Shown: piece by piece, positions 61,299 through 64,000 of the stretch | Layout of the letters: every line of letters starts with the position of its first letter | Numbering within the stretch: position 1 is the stretch's first letter | Assembly (NCBI RefSeq): GCF_001874525.1 | Contig: NZ_LKAQ01000004.1 | Span: 495,507-559,506, forward strand | DNA from: Pseudodesulfovibrio hydrargyri | Lineage (GTDB): Bacteria; Desulfobacterota; Desulfovibrionia; Desulfovibrionales; Desulfovibrionaceae | Direction: 5' to 3' | DNA: 64,000 bases | The notes under the pieces: generated by a model | The model's database searches: none | The model's input: the letters and a program-made list of their open reading frames with translations, nothing else | What the model was told of the DNA's origin: nothing | Position numbers and translations under genes: made by a program

Positions 61299-63965
61299 CT
61301 AGCCCATCACGCTTTCAAGCCGCGCCTTGAGCTGGGTCAGCTTGGTCTTTTCCTCTTCCATTTCGGCGAGCTTCTTCTTCTCGCCCTCGACCACCTCGGC
61401 GGGCGCGTTGTTCACGAAGCCGGGGTTCTTGAGCTTGCCGGCAACGCCCTTCATGGTCTTTTCGAGCTTGGCCAGGTTCTTGTCCAGGCGGGCCAGTTCG
61501 GCGTCGAAGTCGACCACGCCCTCCAGGGGCACGGACAGTTCGTTGCCCTGGACCACGGCCGCGCCCGAGGCTTTGGGAGCCTTGACGTCCGGGCCGATGG
61601 TCACGTTGTCGATGCGGGCTAAAGACTGGATCAGGCCGAGGTTGGCTTCCAGCACCGCCTTGTCCGCGTCGCTCACGGTCCTGATCAGCAGGTCGAGTTT
61701 CTTGGCCGGTTCGATGAGCAGTTCGGTGCGGATGTTCCGGGTGCCGGAGACCACGCCCATGAACAGATCCATCTCGGCCACGGTCACGGCGTCCAGGCAG
61801 TCGGGCCGCTTTTCCGGGAACGGCAGGGTGGCGATGTCCTCGCTCCTGTCGTCGCCCGCGGGCCTCGGCAGCACGTTCCAGATTTCCTGGGTGATGAACG
61901 GGGTCACCGGGTGGAGCAGGATCATGGTCTCGGACAGGACGGTCCAGAGCACCCGCTGGGTGGCGGCCTTGGCCCGCTCGTCCTCGCCGTACAACGCGGG
62001 CTTGATCATCTCCAGGTACCAGTCGCAGAACTCGGACCAGATGAACTTGTACAGGGTCTGGGCGATCTCGTTGAAGCGGTACTCTTCGGTGGCCTTGGCG
62101 ATGGATTCCTTGACCTCCTCCAGCCGGTGGAGAATCCAGCGGTTGGCCAGGTCGGAGGCCTCGTGCACGTCCGCGTCCGGAATCTCGTCGGGCAGGTTCA
62201 TCATGGCGAACCGCGTGGCGTTCCAGACCTTGTTCATGAAATGCTTGTACCCCTCGATGCGCTGCTCCGAAAGCTTGATGTCCCGGCCCATGGCCGCGAA
62301 GCTGGTCAGGGTGAAGCGCAGGGCGTCGGCACCGTACTTCCCGATCATGTCCAGGGGGTCGATGACGTTGCCCGTGGACTTGGACATCTTCTTGCCCTGC
62401 TCGTCGCGCACCAGGGCGTGGATGTACACGTGGTGGAACGGAATCTGCTCCATGAACTGGAGGCCCATCATCATCATGCGCGCCACCCAGAAGAACAGGA
62501 TGTCGAAGCCGGTGACCAGGCAGGAGGTCGGGTAGTACTTGGCCAGCTCCTTGGTGTCGTCGGGCCAGCCCATGGTCGAGAACGGCCACAGGGCCGAGGA
62601 GAACCAGGTGTCCAGCACGTCCTCGTCCTGGATCAGCTTGCTTGATCCGCACTGGGTGCAGACCGTCGGGTCTTCCTTGGCGACGATCAGTTCGCCGCAC
62701 TCCTCGCAGGTCCAGGCCGGGATGCGGTGGCCCCACCATATCTGCCGGGAGATGCACCAGTCGCGGATCTCGTCCAGCCACTGGTAGTAGGTCTTGGTCC
62801 AGTGCTCCGGGAAAATCTGCGTCTTGTCCGGCACGGCGGCGCGGGCCTTTTCGGCCAGCGGCTTCATGGACACGAACCACTGGGTGGAGACGTGGGGCTC
62901 GATGGTGGACTTGCAGCGGTAGCACACGCCCACCGAGTGGTCGTGGTCCACGATCTCGCCGAGCAGCCCTTCGGCCTGAAGGTCCTCGAGCACGAGCTTG
63001 CGCGCCTCGGTCACGGACAACCCACGGTACTTTTCGGGCGCGTTCTCGTTGACGACCCCCTGCTCGTCCAGGATGGAGATGACCTCCAGGTTGTGCCTGC
63101 GGCCGATCTCCCAGTCGTTCATGTCGTGGGCCGGGGTGACCTTGAGGCAGCCGGTGCCGAACTCCACGTCCACGTAGGCGTCGCCGATGATCGGCAGTTC
63201 ACGGCCGACCAACGGCAGGATGGCGGTCTTGCCGATGTACTTGTTGAACCGCTCGTCGTCCGGGTTCACGGCGATGGCCGAGTCGGCCAGCATGGTCTCG
63301 GGCCGGGTGGTGGCCACGACCAGGTGGCCCGAGCCGTCGGCCAGGGGGTATTTGACGTGATGCAGCTTGCCGGGCTTGGCCTCGTGTTCGACCTCGTCGT
63401 CGGCCAGGGCGGTGTGGCAGCGGTTGCACCAGTTGATGATGTAGTCGCCCTTGTAGATCAGCCCCTGCTCGAACAGGGAGACGAAGACCTCGCGCACGGC
63501 CTTGGCCCGCTGGTCGTCGAAGGTGAAGCACTCGCGGGTCCAGTCGACCGACGCGCCCATGCGCCGGATCTGGCCGAGGATGTGGTCGCCCTTCTCCTTC
63601 TTCCACTCCCAGACGCGCTCGATGAACTTGTCGCGGCCCAGGTCGTCGCGGGTCAGGCCCTCGGCCTTGAGCTGGCGCTCGACCACGTTCTGGGTGGCGA
63701 TGCCCGCGTGGTCCGTGCCCGGCACCCACAGGACGTTCTTGCCCTGCTGGCGGCTGAAGCGGCAGAGGATGTCCTGGAGCGTCAGGTTCAGGGCGTGGCC
63801 CATGTGCAGGACGCCGGTGACGTTGGGCGGCGGGATGACGATGGAATAGGCGTCGCCCGGACCGTCCGGGTCCGGGGTGAAGGTCTCGCTCCGCTCCCAG
63901 TGGGTCTCCCACTTCTCTTCCACATCCCACGGTTCGTAGGCTTTGGCTAACTCTTTCCGCGCCAT
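61299..63965 (-). CDS. valS: Valyl-tRNA synthetase
   Basis: ValS charges tRNA-Val. The 888-residue protein has the HIGH-type motif GVLHMGHALN, the editing domain with TRPETMLAD, zinc-like CEECGELIVAKEDPTVCTQCG, the KMSKS loop GKKMSKSTGNVIDP and a C-terminal coiled coil (ARLDKNLAKLEKTMKGVAGKL). The start at 63965 has GGAGGCACCGAC upstream, contributed by a repeat. Confidence 0.98.
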   Translation of the reverse strand: MARKELAKAYEPWDVEEKWETHWERSETFTPDPDGPGDAYSIVIPPPNVTGVLHMGHALNLTLQDILCRFSRQQGKNVLWVPGTDHAGIATQNVVERQLKAEGLTRDDLGRDKFIERVWEWKKEKGDHILGQIRRMGASVDWTRECFTFDDQRAKAVREVFVSLFEQGLIYKGDYIINWCNRCHTALADDEVEHEAKPGKLHHVKYPLADGSGHLVVATTRPETMLADSAIAVNPDDERFNKYIGKTAILPLVGRELPIIGDAYVDVEFGTGCLKVTPAHDMNDWEIGRRHNLEVISILDEQGVVNENAPEKYRGLSVTEARKLVLEDLQAEGLLGEIVDHDHSVGVCYRCKSTIEPHVSTQWFVSMKPLAEKARAAVPDKTQIFPEHWTKTYYQWLDEIRDWCISRQIWWGHRIPAWTCEECGELIVAKEDPTVCTQCGSSKLIQDEDVLDTWFSSALWPFSTMGWPDDTKELAKYYPTSCLVTGFDILFFWVARMMMMGLQFMEQIPFHHVYIHALVRDEQGKKMSKSTGNVIDPLDMIGKYGADALRFTLTSFAAMGRDIKLSEQRIEGYKHFMNKVWNATRFAMMNLPDEIPDADVHEASDLANRWILHRLEEVKESIAKATEEYRFNEIAQTLYKFIWSEFCDWYLEMIKPALYGEDERAKAATQRVLWTVLSETMILLHPVTPFITQEIWNVLPRPAGDDRSEDIATLPFPEKRPDCLDAVTVAEMDLFMGVVSGTRNIRTELLIEPAKKLDLLIRTVSDADKAVLEANLGLIQSLARIDNVTIGPDVKAPKASGAAVVQGNELSVPLEGVVDFDAELARLDKNLAKLEKTMKGVAGKLKNPGFVNNAPAEVVEGEKKKLAEMEEEKTKLTQLKARLESVMG

Positions 63966-63971
63966 GTCGGT

Positions 63972-64000
63972 GCCTCCGGCGGCCGGGGGAAGGGGAGAGG
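63972..64000. repeat. Intergenic repeat, copy cut by the window edge
   Basis: GCCTCCGGCGGCC (63972-63984) is followed by GGGGGAAGGGGAGAGG, identical to the start of the copy at 57169 for 29 bases to the end of the window. Confidence 0.85.

Overview
The window is a contiguous piece of a GC-rich anaerobic chromosome, almost certainly from a sulfate-reducing deltaproteobacterium of the Desulfovibrionaceae (Desulfovibrio/Pseudodesulfovibrio type). The evidence is a periplasmic tetrahaem cytochrome c3 next to cbi genes, hemL and a siroheme decarboxylase subunit; a TrmD fused to a second RNA methyltransferase domain; anaerobic (CbiD/CbiG type) cobalamin genes; and a mannose-type PTS remnant of EIID, HPr and enzyme I. 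No rRNA, tRNA, CRISPR array or insertion sequence was seen.

Layout. 1-5.7 kb: rhodanese and MauE/DoxX-type redox membrane protein, a GlcD-like flavoprotein, a Gfo/Idh/MocA oxidoreductase, then YraN and RsmI. 5.8-11.5 kb: biotin block (bioB, two bioY copies), then EIID-HPr-EI and smpB. 11.6-18.5 kb (minus strand): the ffh-rpsP-khpA-rimM-trmD-rplS ribosome-assembly operon with rnhB beyond it, interrupted by a PD-(D/E)XK-like gene. 18.8-27.4 kb: potassium channel, NapH-like ferredoxin, DksA-like zinc finger, aminotransferase, short-chain dehydrogenase, a kinase-selO operon, an MFS carrier and a NifU-like protein. 27.5-33.5 kb: structured non-coding DNA, a very acidic PopZ-like protein, cytochrome c3, cobJ, cbiG, hemL and ahb. 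33.5-45 kb: chemoreceptor, gpsA, an AT-rich foreign gene, a small lipoprotein, cbiD, a glycosyltransferase, transaldolase, cbiET, a solute-binding protein and a UMF1 carrier. 45-54.7 kb: AMMECR1 protein, a PilZ/HD-GYP pair, small membrane and cysteine-rich proteins, MscS, a second chemoreceptor, and an AT-rich diguanylate cyclase bracketed by an intact yjbQ and a truncated yjbQ copy. 54.7-64 kb: EEP phosphatase, cobM, DnaQ-like exonuclease, purN, a solute-binding protein, a YegP-like protein, cobA-hemD and valS.

How the genes work together. Tetrapyrrole genes are spread over the window: hemL makes aminolevulinate, cobA-hemD makes uroporphyrinogen III and precorrin-2, cobJ/cbiG/cbiD/cbiET/cobM carry out corrin ring steps, and the Ahb subunit diverts siroheme to haem, which cytochrome c3 consumes. 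Signalling genes form a second theme: two chemoreceptors and several c-di-GMP proteins.

The non-coding DNA is unusually structured. A family of intergenic repeats starts with GCCTCCGGCGGCC and supplies the Shine-Dalgarno of at least three genes. A 71-bp palindrome and a separate structured leader with a strong terminator precede the NifU-like gene. A compact promoter-hairpin-terminator unit follows selO. Two AT-rich genes (36.8-37.4 kb and 53.2-54.3 kb) look recently acquired.
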